NCBI RefSeq assembly: GCF_001625365.1
Contig: NZ_LJJF01000001.1
Location: 248,001 to 312,000, forward strand
Source: Streptomyces sp. MJM8645
GTDB taxonomy: Bacteria > Actinomycetota > Actinomycetes > Streptomycetales > Streptomycetaceae
Direction: 5' to 3'
Length of the DNA stretch: 64,000 nucleotides
A program made the translations under genes and the position numbers. Below, one piece after another: positions 26,636-35,265 of the stretch; within the stretch, counting starts at the first letter, position 1, and each line of letters starts with the position of its first letter. The notes beneath the pieces are model-generated. The model made no database searches. It saw nothing but the letters and a program-made list of their open reading frames with translations, and had not been told where the DNA came from.

Positions 26636-27520
26636 ATGTTCCACGGAACCACGGCGTCGGGCCACGGGCAGCGGCTCCGCGAGGAGATCGCGAGCCCGGG
26701 AGCCACGCCCCTCATCGGCGTCTACGACATGTACTCGGCCTCCATCGCGGCCGAGCACTACAACGGCATGTTCGTCTCCGGATTCGGCTTCGCCGCCTCC
26801 TACTACGGCCTGCCCGACATCGGATTCATCGCCTGGCCTGACATGGTCGGCTTCGTCGAACGGTTGCGCGGCGCCTTCCCCCGGCACCATCTCCTGGTCG
26901 ACATCGACGACGGCTACGTCGATCCCGAGGTCGCCTGCCACGTCGTGCGCAGGCTCGAACGCATCGGCGCTTCCGGCGTCATCCTGGAGGACCAGAAACG
27001 GCCGCGCCGCTGCGGCCACGCCGACGGCAAACAGGTCCTCCCGCTGGAGGAGTACCTGGAGAAGCTGGACCTCGTCCTCGCCAACCGGACGGACCTCCTG
27101 GTGGTCGCCCGCACCGACGCCACCGAGGAGGAGGACATCCTGCGCCGCGCCCGGGCCCTCGCCGCCACCGACGCCGACGTGGTGCTGGTCGACGGGGTGC
27201 GCAGCGAGGACTGGATCCGGCGGATCCGGGGGGTCGTCGGCGACAAGCCGCTGCTGTTCAACCAGATCGCCGGCGGCAAGTCCCCCCGGCTGTCGCTCTC
27301 CGAGCTGACCGAGCTGGGGGTGGACGTCGCCATCTACAGCACGCCCTGCCTGTTCGCGGCCCACCGGGCGATGGACGAGGCGCTGACCGGACTGAAGGTG
27401 GCCGACGGGCGGCTGCCGGCCGGCGCCGGGGAGAGCCGGCAGATCGGCGTGCGGGAGTCCACCGAACTGCTGGAGCGGAACATCGCGCGCTCCCGCCCGT
27501 TCGCGGGGGTGACGGCGTGA
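26636..27520 (+). CDS. Isocitrate lyase/PEP mutase superfamily enzyme
   Basis: A 294-residue TIM-barrel protein. It has the metal-binding DIDDGY segment (about residue 83-88), the loop VILEDQ followed by RPRRCGH (the KKCGH-like catalytic Cys motif of lyases), and VVARTDA. Presence of the Cys motif favours a C-C lyase (2-methylisocitrate lyase or oxaloacetate-hydrolase type) over a phosphonate mutase, which lacks it. A ribosome-binding GAGGAG precedes ATG 26636. It overlaps the next gene by one base and heads a three-gene operon. Confidence 0.85.
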   Translation: MFHGTTASGHGQRLREEIASPGATPLIGVYDMYSASIAAEHYNGMFVSGFGFAASYYGLPDIGFIAWPDMVGFVERLRGAFPRHHLLVDIDDGYVDPEVACHVVRRLERIGASGVILEDQKRPRRCGHADGKQVLPLEEYLEKLDLVLANRTDLLVVARTDATEEEDILRRARALAATDADVVLVDGVRSEDWIRRIRGVVGDKPLLFNQIAGGKSPRLSLSELTELGVDVAIYSTPCLFAAHRAMDEALTGLKVADGRLPAGAGESRQIGVRESTELLERNIARSRPFAGVTA

Positions 27521-27819
27521 TGGCCGGGCTGCGCGGTCCCGCCCCGCCCCCGGCGGCCGCCGTCCTGCGGGCCACCGCGCTGGGGCTGGCCGGGGCGTGC
27601 GGCCTGCTCGCCGGCGCGGCGGCGCCTGCGGCGGCGGGCGGGGGGCTGATCACGCTCGTCGACAACTCCAACGCCGACTCCTGGGTGGAGATCGATCGCA
27701 CCGCCAACGTCCAGAACGGCAGCGGCTCGGCGGGCAGCGACCACGACGGCGCCGGGTCTCTGGTGGGCGGCCTGCTCGGGTCCGGCCCGGGCGGGGCGGC
27801 GATCGGGGGTGGCCGATGA
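27520..27819 (+). CDS. Small secreted protein of unknown function
   Basis: A 99-residue protein with an N-terminal signal segment (ALGLAGACGLLAGAAAPAAA) and a mature part of about 65 residues containing LVDNSNADSWVEIDRTANVQNGSGSAG and a glycine-rich end. There are no cysteines in the mature part. ATG overlaps the stop of the lyase by one base and the stop overlaps the transporter start by four bases, so it is translationally coupled on both sides. I do not recognise the family. Confidence 0.65.
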   Translation: MAGLRGPAPPPAAAVLRATALGLAGACGLLAGAAAPAAAGGGLITLVDNSNADSWVEIDRTANVQNGSGSAGSDHDGAGSLVGGLLGSGPGGAAIGGGR

Positions 27820-28886
27820 CCGACGACACCGCCCGCCGGGGCCGGTGGCGCGGGCTGTGGCCGCGCCGGCTCGACCCGTACCTGGCCGCGCTCGCCGGGG
27901 CGGTCGGCCTGGCCGCCCTGTTTCCGGCTACCGGGGGCTCGGCGCGGGTGGCGGCAGTGGCCTGCAACCTGGCGGTGGCGCTGCTGTTCTTCCTCTACGG
28001 CGCCCGGCTCTCCGCCCGCGAGACGCTGGCCGGGCTGCGCCACCTGCGGCTGCACGGGCTGGTGCTCGCCGCCACCTTCGGCCTCTTCCCGCTGCTCGGG
28101 GCGGCCACCGCGCTGCTCACCCCCGTCCCGCTCAGCGGGCAGTTGCAGACCGGGGTGCTGTTCCTCTGCCTGCTCCCGTCGACGGTGCAGTCCTCGGTGG
28201 CGCTGACCGGCGCCGCCGGGGGCGACGTCCCGGCGGCGATCTGCGCCGGGACGTACTCCAGCCTGGCCGGGCTGCTGCTGACCCCGCTGCTGGCGGCCTG
28301 GCTCCTGGACGTGCACACCGCACTGTCGGCCGAGGGGCTGCTGCGGATCGGGGCCCAGTTGCTCGCGCCGTTCCTGCTCGGGCAGGTGCTGCGGCCGTGG
28401 ATCGGCGCCTTCCTCACCCGGCACAGACGGGTGCTGACGCCGGTGGACCGGGGCTCGATCCTGCTCGTCGTCTACACCGCGTTCAGCGCGGCGACGGCTC
28501 AGGGCAGCTGGGGCCTGGCCACCCCGGGCGCCCTGCTCGGTCTGCTCGCGGTGCTGCTCGCCCTGCTGGCCGCCGCGCTCGCGGTCACCGGGCTCGGGGC
28601 ACGGCTGCTGGGGCTCGACCGGCCGGCCACCATCGCGGCGGTGCTGTGCGGCTCGCAGAAGAGTCTGGCGAGCGGCCTGCCGATGGCCACCGTGCTCTTC
28701 GGGCCCCAGGCCGGGCTGCTGGTCCTGCCGTTGATGGCGTATCACCAGCTCCAGCTGGTGGTCGGCACCGTGCTCGCCGGCCGCTGGGCCCGCGCGCCGG
28801 ACGCCACGCCCGCCGGGCAGGCCCCGCCCGCCGATCGGGTACCGGCCGCGCTCACGGGGCCGGGCGGGCCGCCCGTTCCCGGGTGA
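27816..28886 (+). CDS. Bile acid:sodium symporter-like transporter
   Basis: A 356-residue membrane protein with about ten hydrophobic segments of the SBF-like (YfeH-type, BASS) family; conserved segments include ALLFFLYGARLS near the N-terminus, FLCLLPSTVQSSVA and AVLCGSQKSLASGLPMA. Family members take up organic anions with Na+. Placed third in the operon after the lyase-family enzyme, it may import or export the carboxylic acid handled by that enzyme (inference). Start ATG 27816 overlaps the previous stop. Confidence 0.87.
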   Translation: MTDDTARRGRWRGLWPRRLDPYLAALAGAVGLAALFPATGGSARVAAVACNLAVALLFFLYGARLSARETLAGLRHLRLHGLVLAATFGLFPLLGAATALLTPVPLSGQLQTGVLFLCLLPSTVQSSVALTGAAGGDVPAAICAGTYSSLAGLLLTPLLAAWLLDVHTALSAEGLLRIGAQLLAPFLLGQVLRPWIGAFLTRHRRVLTPVDRGSILLVVYTAFSAATAQGSWGLATPGALLGLLAVLLALLAAALAVTGLGARLLGLDRPATIAAVLCGSQKSLASGLPMATVLFGPQAGLLVLPLMAYHQLQLVVGTVLAGRWARAPDATPAGQAPPADRVPAALTGPGGPPVPG

Positions 28887-28888
28887 GC

Positions 28889-28955
28889 CGGCGCCTGGGG
28901 CCCGGCGCCTGGGGCCGACGTCTGGCCCCGGCGTCTGGGGCCAGCGTCTGGGGCC
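28889..28955. repeat. 14-bp tandem repeats between convergent genes
   Basis: Two perfect copies of CGGCGCCTGGGGCC (28889-28916) are followed by two degenerate GGCGTCTGGGGCC-type units. With the intervening inverted copy TCTGGCCCC the region can fold and may act as a bidirectional terminator. Confidence 0.7.
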
Positions 28956-29007
28956 GGACGGCGGCACCCGGCCGCGGTGTCCAGCCGGGCGCCGCGGCCG
29001 GCAGCCG

Positions 29008-31782
29008 CTACCCGTTCCCGCAGGTCCGTACCGCTGCGGCGCGCGCGTAGTAGTCGGCGGCGTCGGCGGTGAAGCCGTCCTGTTCCGCGAGGCGGCCCGC
29101 GCGGTCGAAGTGGTGCCACGCCTCGCCGTTGCGGTCCAGGGTGGACAGGGCCCTCCCGCAGATGTCCAGGAGCATCGCGCGGCGCGCCACGACCTGGTCC
29201 TCCGGGGCAAGGTCGAGCGCGCACCGCGCGAGGGTGAGCGCCTTCGCCGGGCGCTCGTTCAGCAGGTGGTACCGGGCCAGGTAGTAGGTCGTGAGCATCT
29301 CGGTCTGCGGGCTGCCGGCCCTGCGGGCGAGCTGTGCGGCCCGCTCGTAGCCGAGGCCGGCCAGGTTCGTGTCGCCGAGTGCCTCCCGGGCCTGGGCCAG
29401 GTTGGCGGTGGCGATCGCCTCACCCTCGGTGTCGTCGGCGCGCCGGGCCAGGTCGGGCGCGCGCAGCAGGTGCGGCAAGGCCTCCTCGTACCGGCCGTTC
29501 TGCCCGAGGACCCAGCCGAGCAAGCTCCTGACGCGGGATTCCGCGTCGGCCTCGGCCAGTTCGACGGCGGAGCCGAGGGCGTGGCCGAGCGGAGCCTCCC
29601 AGTCGGCTCCGGGCTGCTGGACGACCAGGGGCCACAGCAGCAGGGCGAGTCGCCACGCCCGGTGGTGGTGCCGGCCGGCGGCGGCCGCCGCGGTGGCGGC
29701 GACGAGGTTGCGCCGTTCCCTGGCGTACCAGGCCATGGCCTCCTCCCGGTCGGCGAAGACGGGCGTCGACACCGGCGTCCGGAAGTCCTCCGGGAGCCGG
29801 CAGCAGGGTTGGCTGCCCGCCACCGCCGCGCTCGCGGCGGCCAGGGCGGCGTACAGGTAGTGGTCGAGGAGCGGAAGGAGGCGGTCACCCCCGGGGGCGG
29901 GGCCGAGCGAGCGGGCGAACAGCCGGATGAGTCCGTGCAGGGCGTAGCGGTCGTGCCCCCGCTCCTCCACCAGGTTGGCGGCGACGAGGCGTTCCAGCAC
30001 CGCGCGGCTGCCGGCCGGGCTGTCGTCCGCCAGCGCGGCGACCGCCGCCACGTCGATGTCGGGGCCGAAGTGGTGGGCCAGCAGCCGGAGGACGGCGACC
30101 GCGTCCGGCGGGAGGTGGTCCACGCTGACGCGCAGGACGGAGGCGAAGTCGATGCCGTCCACCGCGAGGAAGGAGATCCGCCGCTGCCCGTCGCGGAGTT
30201 CCTCGACCGCGTCGCCGAGCGAGCGCTCGGGTCGCACCGCCAGCCGGGCCGCCGCCAGTCGCAGGGCCAGCGGCAGCCCGTCGCACAGCCGCACCAGGCG
30301 CCCGGCGGCGTCCGGTTCCGCTCCGACCCGGTCCGGGCCGAGGATGCGGGCGAACAGTGCCTCGCCCTCCCCCGGCCCGAGCCGGTCCAGCAGCAGCGGG
30401 CGGGCGCAGTCGCCGGCGACCAGGCTCTCCAGCCGGTTGCGGCTGGTGACGACGGTGGCGCAGCCGTGGGCGCCGGGGAGCAGCGGGCGGACCTGGTCGT
30501 AGCTCAGCGCGTCGTCGAGGATGACCAGGAGGCGGCGGTTGCGGAGCAGCGAGCGGTAGAGCGCCTCGGCTGCGGCGGTGTTCTGCGGGATGTCGTCGGG
30601 CTGGATGCCGAGCGCGCCGAGGAAGTCCCGGATGACGAAGGCGGGGTCGGCGATCGGGGCGGTGTCGATGAAGCCGCCGAGCCGGGCGAAGAGCACGCCG
30701 TCCGGGAAGTCCGCCGCGGCCTGTTGGGCCCAGTGGGCCACCAGCGCGCTCTTGCCGATCCCGGCCGGCCCGGTGACCAGGCAGATGGGCGAGTCGTGTG
30801 CGGTGTGCCGCACGGCCGCGTCGAGGGCGGCGAGTTCACGCTTGCGCCCGGTGAAGCCGGCCGGTCGGCGGGGCAGCAGGAGCGGTCGCCGCAGGTCGTT
30901 CGCGCCCGGCTGCCCCGTGTGTCCCGCGCCGCGGTGCGCGTCCGCTGGACGGCGGGTGTCGGCCTGGCGGCGGGTGGCCTCCTGGCGGTGCGCGGCCTGC
31001 TGCCCGTGGGGGTCCCCGGGCCGGTGCGTGTCCTCCCGTCGGCGTGCGGCGCGTGGCGGGCTGAGGATCCGGTCGTAGGCCTCGACCATCGCGGGGCCCG
31101 GGTCGACGCCCAGTTCGTCACCGAGCAGTCGGGCCGTCCGGTGGTAGAGCTCGATGGCCTCGGCCTGCCGGTTCGTCGCCAGCAGGGCGTCGAGCAGGAG
31201 CGCCACCAGGGATTCGCGCAGCGGATGCCGGTCCGCCGGGCCCCGCAGCACCGCGACGGCCTCTTCGGCGCGCCGGCCCGCGGTCAGCGCCTGGCCGAGC
31301 TCCTCCACCGCGCCGAGCCGCGCCTCCTCCAGTTCCGCTGCTGCGGCGACGACCGGGGGTGTGCCGCAGAGTCCGGCGAGCGCCGGGCCGCGCCAGAGCG
31401 CGAGGGCCTTGCGCAGCGCCGGGATCCCGGCCGGTGCGCCGTCGCCGGTGCGCGCTTCGGCGACGGCGGCGCGGAACCGCTCGCCGTCGATGTGGTCGGA
31501 CGGCGCCTGGAGGAGGTAACCGTCACAGGCGGTGGCGATGGTGACCGGGCCCACGGGGTGCAGCAGCCGGCGGAGTTGGGAGACGTGCCCCTGGATCACG
31601 GTCTTGGCGTGTCTGGGCGGCTGCTCGCCCCACAGGGCGTCGGTGAGGCGGTCGTTCGTGACCAGCGCGTCGTTGGCGAGGAGCAGCATCGCCAGCAAGG
31701 TCCGGCGTTTCGGTGGCCCGATCTCGACAAACTGCCCGTTGCACCGGACTTCCACCGGTCCGAGCAGCCGGAATTCCAACAA
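29008..31782 (-). CDS. AfsR-like SARP-NB-ARC-TPR regulator
   Basis: A large regulator of about 924 residues. Domains in order: OmpR-type winged helix (LLEFRLLGPVEV onward, residues 1-95), BTAD (about 100-245), a charged Arg/His-rich linker, NB-ARC ATPase with P-loop GPAGIGKSALVAHW (about residue 325) and VILDDAL Walker B, and C-terminal TPR repeats. This is the AfsR layout, an ATP-driven integrator of signals for secondary metabolism. The frame opens at 31806, but GGGGAGGG lies five bases before a TTG at 31782 that gives the canonical N-terminus, so that start is taken. A tandem TTG follows at 31779. Confidence 0.92.
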   Translation of the reverse strand: MLEFRLLGPVEVRCNGQFVEIGPPKRRTLLAMLLLANDALVTNDRLTDALWGEQPPRHAKTVIQGHVSQLRRLLHPVGPVTIATACDGYLLQAPSDHIDGERFRAAVAEARTGDGAPAGIPALRKALALWRGPALAGLCGTPPVVAAAAELEEARLGAVEELGQALTAGRRAEEAVAVLRGPADRHPLRESLVALLLDALLATNRQAEAIELYHRTARLLGDELGVDPGPAMVEAYDRILSPPRAARRREDTHRPGDPHGQQAAHRQEATRRQADTRRPADAHRGAGHTGQPGANDLRRPLLLPRRPAGFTGRKRELAALDAAVRHTAHDSPICLVTGPAGIGKSALVAHWAQQAAADFPDGVLFARLGGFIDTAPIADPAFVIRDFLGALGIQPDDIPQNTAAAEALYRSLLRNRRLLVILDDALSYDQVRPLLPGAHGCATVVTSRNRLESLVAGDCARPLLLDRLGPGEGEALFARILGPDRVGAEPDAAGRLVRLCDGLPLALRLAAARLAVRPERSLGDAVEELRDGQRRISFLAVDGIDFASVLRVSVDHLPPDAVAVLRLLAHHFGPDIDVAAVAALADDSPAGSRAVLERLVAANLVEERGHDRYALHGLIRLFARSLGPAPGGDRLLPLLDHYLYAALAAASAAVAGSQPCCRLPEDFRTPVSTPVFADREEAMAWYARERRNLVAATAAAAAGRHHHRAWRLALLLWPLVVQQPGADWEAPLGHALGSAVELAEADAESRVRSLLGWVLGQNGRYEEALPHLLRAPDLARRADDTEGEAIATANLAQAREALGDTNLAGLGYERAAQLARRAGSPQTEMLTTYYLARYHLLNERPAKALTLARCALDLAPEDQVVARRAMLLDICGRALSTLDRNGEAWHHFDRAGRLAEQDGFTADAADYYARAAAVRTCGNG

Positions 31783-31969
31783 GGGTCCCTCCCCACTGCC
31801 GATCACCTGCGCAATGGGTAAGGCTACCCTTGTCAGTGGACACTCACGCGCACACCCCCGGCTGCGGAGGAGCGGTCAGGGGTGCACACGAGAACGGCGT
31901 CCACGGTCCGCCGCCCGCCCACTCAGGTGGTGTCGACCCTGACCGTAACCCGCCCTCGACTGATGGGCG

Positions 31970-32812
31970 TCACCGGACGTAGTAGGCGCGGTTGTGGGCG
32001 GCGACCGGCGGGGACTGGTAGGTCCAGACCCCGGCGGCCGGGGCGTCGGCGATCAGGTGGGCGAGGTCGCGGGCGGACTCCTCCGCGGGGTTGCCGAGGT
32101 CGAGCCGGACACGGTCGGCGGTGCGGTCGTCCAGGGCGTAGTAGCGGTAGGGGTGGTAGACGTTGAGCGGGCCGGCGAGCAGCTTGCCCTCGTCGTCGGT
32201 GCCGTAGCCGGTGATCGGGGTGTTGTTGACGGATTCGGCGGTGAGGCCGATCAGGTTCACGTCGAGGGCGAGGAGTTGCTCGTCGTGGCGGCGCAGCCCG
32301 TCCTCCCCGAGGGTGGCCCGGCGGCAGGAGACGGACCAGCGCTCGCGCACGGCGGGGGCGTTGAGCGAGGGCAGCGCGGTCTCGAACCAGCCGGGGTGCT
32401 TGGGCTCGGCGTACAGGCGGCGCCCGGCGTCGATGGCGAGCGGGTTGTCGCACAGGACGTGCAGGCGGGCGATCCCGAGCAGCTTGGTCTGGTCGTAACC
32501 CCGGGCGTACTGGCCGTAGTTGAGGACCGGGAGGCGGTCTCCGGCGAACACCGGGTGGGCGACCAGGTTGATCTCCAGCTCCTCCGTGATGCCACCGCCG
32601 TTCGGGTACTGGGCGAAGTACAGCTGGTAGTTGAGGGACACGCAGGCCCCGCCGTCGAACACGGCGGCGGTCAGGCCGGGGTGGCGCTTGCCGAGCAGTT
32701 CGCGCGCCCGCTCGGGCTCGACCAGGTAGTCGACGCCGATGTTGTGCAACGCGCCGTAGTGGAAGGGCAGGTGGTACGGCTCCGGTACGGGCGGGAGCGG
32801 CAGGCCGGTCAT
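31970..32812 (-). CDS. Acetoacetate-decarboxylase-fold protein
   Basis: A 280-residue protein. The segment NYGQYARGYDQTKLLGIARLHVL followed by NPLAIDAGRRLYAEPKHPG (about residues 122-141, Lys138) resembles the acetoacetate decarboxylase signature in which an aGRe..g.PK lysine forms the Schiff base; the overall assignment is mine and moderately uncertain. The family includes decarboxylases and aldolase-dehydratases. The ATG overlaps the GMC oxidoreductase stop by four bases, so it is translationally coupled and probably acts on the product of that enzyme. Confidence 0.55.
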   Translation of the reverse strand: MTGLPLPPVPEPYHLPFHYGALHNIGVDYLVEPERARELLGKRHPGLTAAVFDGGACVSLNYQLYFAQYPNGGGITEELEINLVAHPVFAGDRLPVLNYGQYARGYDQTKLLGIARLHVLCDNPLAIDAGRRLYAEPKHPGWFETALPSLNAPAVRERWSVSCRRATLGEDGLRRHDEQLLALDVNLIGLTAESVNNTPITGYGTDDEGKLLAGPLNVYHPYRYYALDDRTADRVRLDLGNPAEESARDLAHLIADAPAAGVWTYQSPPVAAHNRAYYVR

Positions 32813-34623
32813 GGTGTCTCCGGAAGGGCGGGCGAACAGGTGGCGGGCGAAGGAGCGACGGACGAAGGGGTACCGGCGACGGACACCGGGCGGTGCAGGT
32901 CCAGCAGGTCCTGGTGGATCCGGTCGGCGCTGCGCAGGGCGAGGGCGGCCATGGTGAGCGAGGGGTTGGAGGTGCCGAGCGAGGGCATCGAACCGCACCC
33001 GACGGCGTACAGGTTGGGGTGGTCCCAGCAGCGCTGCCAGTGGTCGACGACGGAGGTGGCGGGCGAGTCGCCCATGACGTGGGTGCCGCCGGCGTGGCCC
33101 GCGCCCCGGTACCCGTAGGCGGTTCCCAGGTGTTCGAGGCGGCCCGGCCACTGCGGACCGGCCGGGTAGGCGGTGTGGTCCTCGGCGCCGAGCAGGGCGA
33201 ACAGCTGGTCGGAGACGGCCCGGGCCGAGACCATGCCCGCGCGGACGTACTCGTCGAGGTCGTAGCGGACGGCCGGGCCGGGGAGGCCGAGCGGATCGCG
33301 CCGGTCCGGGTCGAGGGTGACCCGGTTGGCCGGGTCGGCGGGCTGCTCCAGCTCGAACTGGAGCGAGAACTGACGGCCGAGCCGGTCCCCAAGGCGTGCC
33401 CGCAGCTCCTTGCCGCGCAGCCCGGCGGCCAGCAGTGCGGCCGTCTCCGCCTCGGGGGAGCCACCGGCCCAGGACCAGCCCCAGTTGCCGATCTCGATCC
33501 GGAACGGGGCCCGGCGGGCGCGGGCCGGGCCGAAGCGGAAGGCCTCCAGGCCGCTGGTGGAGCCGGGCCCCCGGTAGGGGCCGACCTGGCCGGGCATGAG
33601 CCCCCAGGTGAGCAGCGCCGGGTGGTCCATCAGGTTGCGGCCCACCTGGTCGCTGCGGTTGGCCAGGCCGGACAGGAGCAGCAGCCGGGCGTTCTCGACG
33701 GCGTGCGCGGCGAGGACGACCAGGTCCGCGTCCACCCGGTGGGCCGCGCCGCCGGCCAGGTACTCCACCCCGGTGGCGCGCCCGGTCACCGGGTCGGCGA
33801 GCACCTTGGCCACCACGGCCCCGGTGCGCAGTTCGACGCAGGGCGCCCAGCGGGCCTGGGTGCGCAGCGGCGTGTACTTGGCGCCGGTCGGGCAGACCGG
33901 GACGCAGCTGGCGCTGCCCGCGCAGGGCGGGCCGAAGCTGTCCCCGGGCCGGGTGGGCAGGCCGTTGCGGGCGTGCGGGGTGCCGGTGACGGCAAGCCGG
34001 GCGGGGCCGGGCATGGCTGGGTCGCGGACGGTCCGGCCGTCGAGGGCGTGGGCGAGCCGGCGGTCGAGGTGACTGGCCGGGATGGCCCGCATGGGGAAGG
34101 CGTAGTCGTCCGGGATCGGCAGTCCGACGGCGCGGCGCTGCTCCCCGGCGTCGGCGGCGATGCCGAGTTCGTGTTCGGCGGCGCGGTAGTACGGCTCCAG
34201 GTCGTGGTAGCCGATCGGCCAGTTGCGGCCGCGGCCGAGGTCGCCGGTGCGGAAGTCCTCGGGGTGCATGCGGGGGGTGAGGCCGGTCCAGAGCAGTCCG
34301 GTGCCGCCATTGGCGCGCAGGTAGCCGCTGGCGTAGGGCAGCGGGCCGTCCTGCCGGAGGTGTCCGGTGGCGGTGAAGCCGCCGCCGGGGAGCCCGGTGA
34401 GGTCGGTGACGTCGAGGGACGGGGCGTCGGGGTGGTGCGGGTAGGGCGAGGTGGGCGGGCCGCCGCCGGCCGCGCGGAAGGCGGCGGCGGTCTCGGGCCC
34501 GGAGGGCGCGGCCCGGCCGGCTTCGAGGACGAGGACCCGCCGGCCCTGCGCGCCGAGGCGGTGGGCGACCAGCGTTCCGGCGAAGCCGGCGCCGACCACG
34601 ACAACGTCCCAGCGGGCGGTCAC
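32809..34623 (-). CDS. GMC-family FAD-dependent dehydrogenase
   Basis: A 604-residue GMC oxidoreductase. FAD motif VVVVGAGFAGTLVAHRLGAQGRRVLVLEAG in family form (GxGxxG at about residues 11-16), mid-region CVPVCPTGAKYTPL (a Cys-rich patch seen in membrane-type GMC dehydrogenases), and the C-terminal active-site region GTHVMG and VGCGSMPSLGTSNPSLTMAALALR. Such enzymes oxidise sugars, alcohols or sugar acids. The GTG start overlaps the stop of the small-subunit gene, and the stop overlaps the decarboxylase-fold gene. No signal peptide is seen on this subunit. Confidence 0.92.
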   Translation of the reverse strand: MTARWDVVVVGAGFAGTLVAHRLGAQGRRVLVLEAGRAAPSGPETAAAFRAAGGGPPTSPYPHHPDAPSLDVTDLTGLPGGGFTATGHLRQDGPLPYASGYLRANGGTGLLWTGLTPRMHPEDFRTGDLGRGRNWPIGYHDLEPYYRAAEHELGIAADAGEQRRAVGLPIPDDYAFPMRAIPASHLDRRLAHALDGRTVRDPAMPGPARLAVTGTPHARNGLPTRPGDSFGPPCAGSASCVPVCPTGAKYTPLRTQARWAPCVELRTGAVVAKVLADPVTGRATGVEYLAGGAAHRVDADLVVLAAHAVENARLLLLSGLANRSDQVGRNLMDHPALLTWGLMPGQVGPYRGPGSTSGLEAFRFGPARARRAPFRIEIGNWGWSWAGGSPEAETAALLAAGLRGKELRARLGDRLGRQFSLQFELEQPADPANRVTLDPDRRDPLGLPGPAVRYDLDEYVRAGMVSARAVSDQLFALLGAEDHTAYPAGPQWPGRLEHLGTAYGYRGAGHAGGTHVMGDSPATSVVDHWQRCWDHPNLYAVGCGSMPSLGTSNPSLTMAALALRSADRIHQDLLDLHRPVSVAGTPSSVAPSPATCSPALPETP

Positions 34624-35018
34624 CGTTCCTCGCCCCCTCGGGGTGCCTCGGCCCAGCTGCCGTGGCCGGGGGCGGCGGCGCCGGGCGGGTCGGCGCGGAA
34701 GGTCCGCCAGGCCAGGCCCTGGTCGTAGGCGCGGGCGGAGCTGGGGGTCTCGCCCGGCCAGGCGCCGACGTACCAGAGGTGGACCAGGGCGTGGTCGTCG
34801 CGGACCCGGTGGGCCAGGGCGGTGCGGTGGTGCTCGTGCGCCATGCCGGTGGCGCGCAGCTCGGGCTCGTCGAAGCCGGTCAGTTCGGCGCAGACGCGCA
34901 GGAACTCGTCGAAGTCGGCGAGGTCGTCGGACGCCCCGAACTCGGCGAGGCAGTCAACGGCAGGACGGTCGTCTGGCACGGACAAGCGGGCACCCCCACG
35001 GTCGTCGACGGTGGCCAA
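34620..35018 (-). CDS. Dehydrogenase small subunit (FAD-SLDH/gamma-like)
   Basis: A protein of up to 132 residues whose core FDEFLRVCAELTGFDEPELRATGMAHEHHRTAL matches the small subunits that accompany GMC dehydrogenases (FAD-SLDH type). It has a second conserved patch VHLWYVGAWPG. It lacks a Tat signal, unlike many relatives. The frame starts at TTG 35018 without a good ribosome-binding site; a start about ten codons later is possible. Its stop overlaps the GMC start. Confidence 0.7.
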   Translation of the reverse strand: MATVDDRGGARLSVPDDRPAVDCLAEFGASDDLADFDEFLRVCAELTGFDEPELRATGMAHEHHRTALAHRVRDDHALVHLWYVGAWPGETPSSARAYDQGLAWRTFRADPPGAAAPGHGSWAEAPRGGEER

Positions 35019-35265
35019 GACATGACAGACCGTGGGGTGGGTGAAGTCGGCGGCCCGTCACGGTCTGCCAGCGCGATCCTGCCGCCCGCCGTCGTCACCG
35101 GGAACCCGTTGCCCGAATGTGCCCGGTCTTGGCCGTCTCCTGCCCGATCGGCCGCCCACCGCGTTCGGTCGGCGGCTGTTTCCGGTCGGGGAGCGGGGGC
35201 TGGCGAGGGTACGGCGAGAGGCCCGGCGGGGCCGGGCGGAGGTCCGACGAGGGGTACGGCGGGGG
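35019..35265. other. Intergenic region, 247 bases
   Basis: Between the small-subunit gene and the stop of the LLM oxidoreductase gene. It must contain the promoter of the dehydrogenase operon; I see no clear palindrome or terminator in it. Confidence 0.5.
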
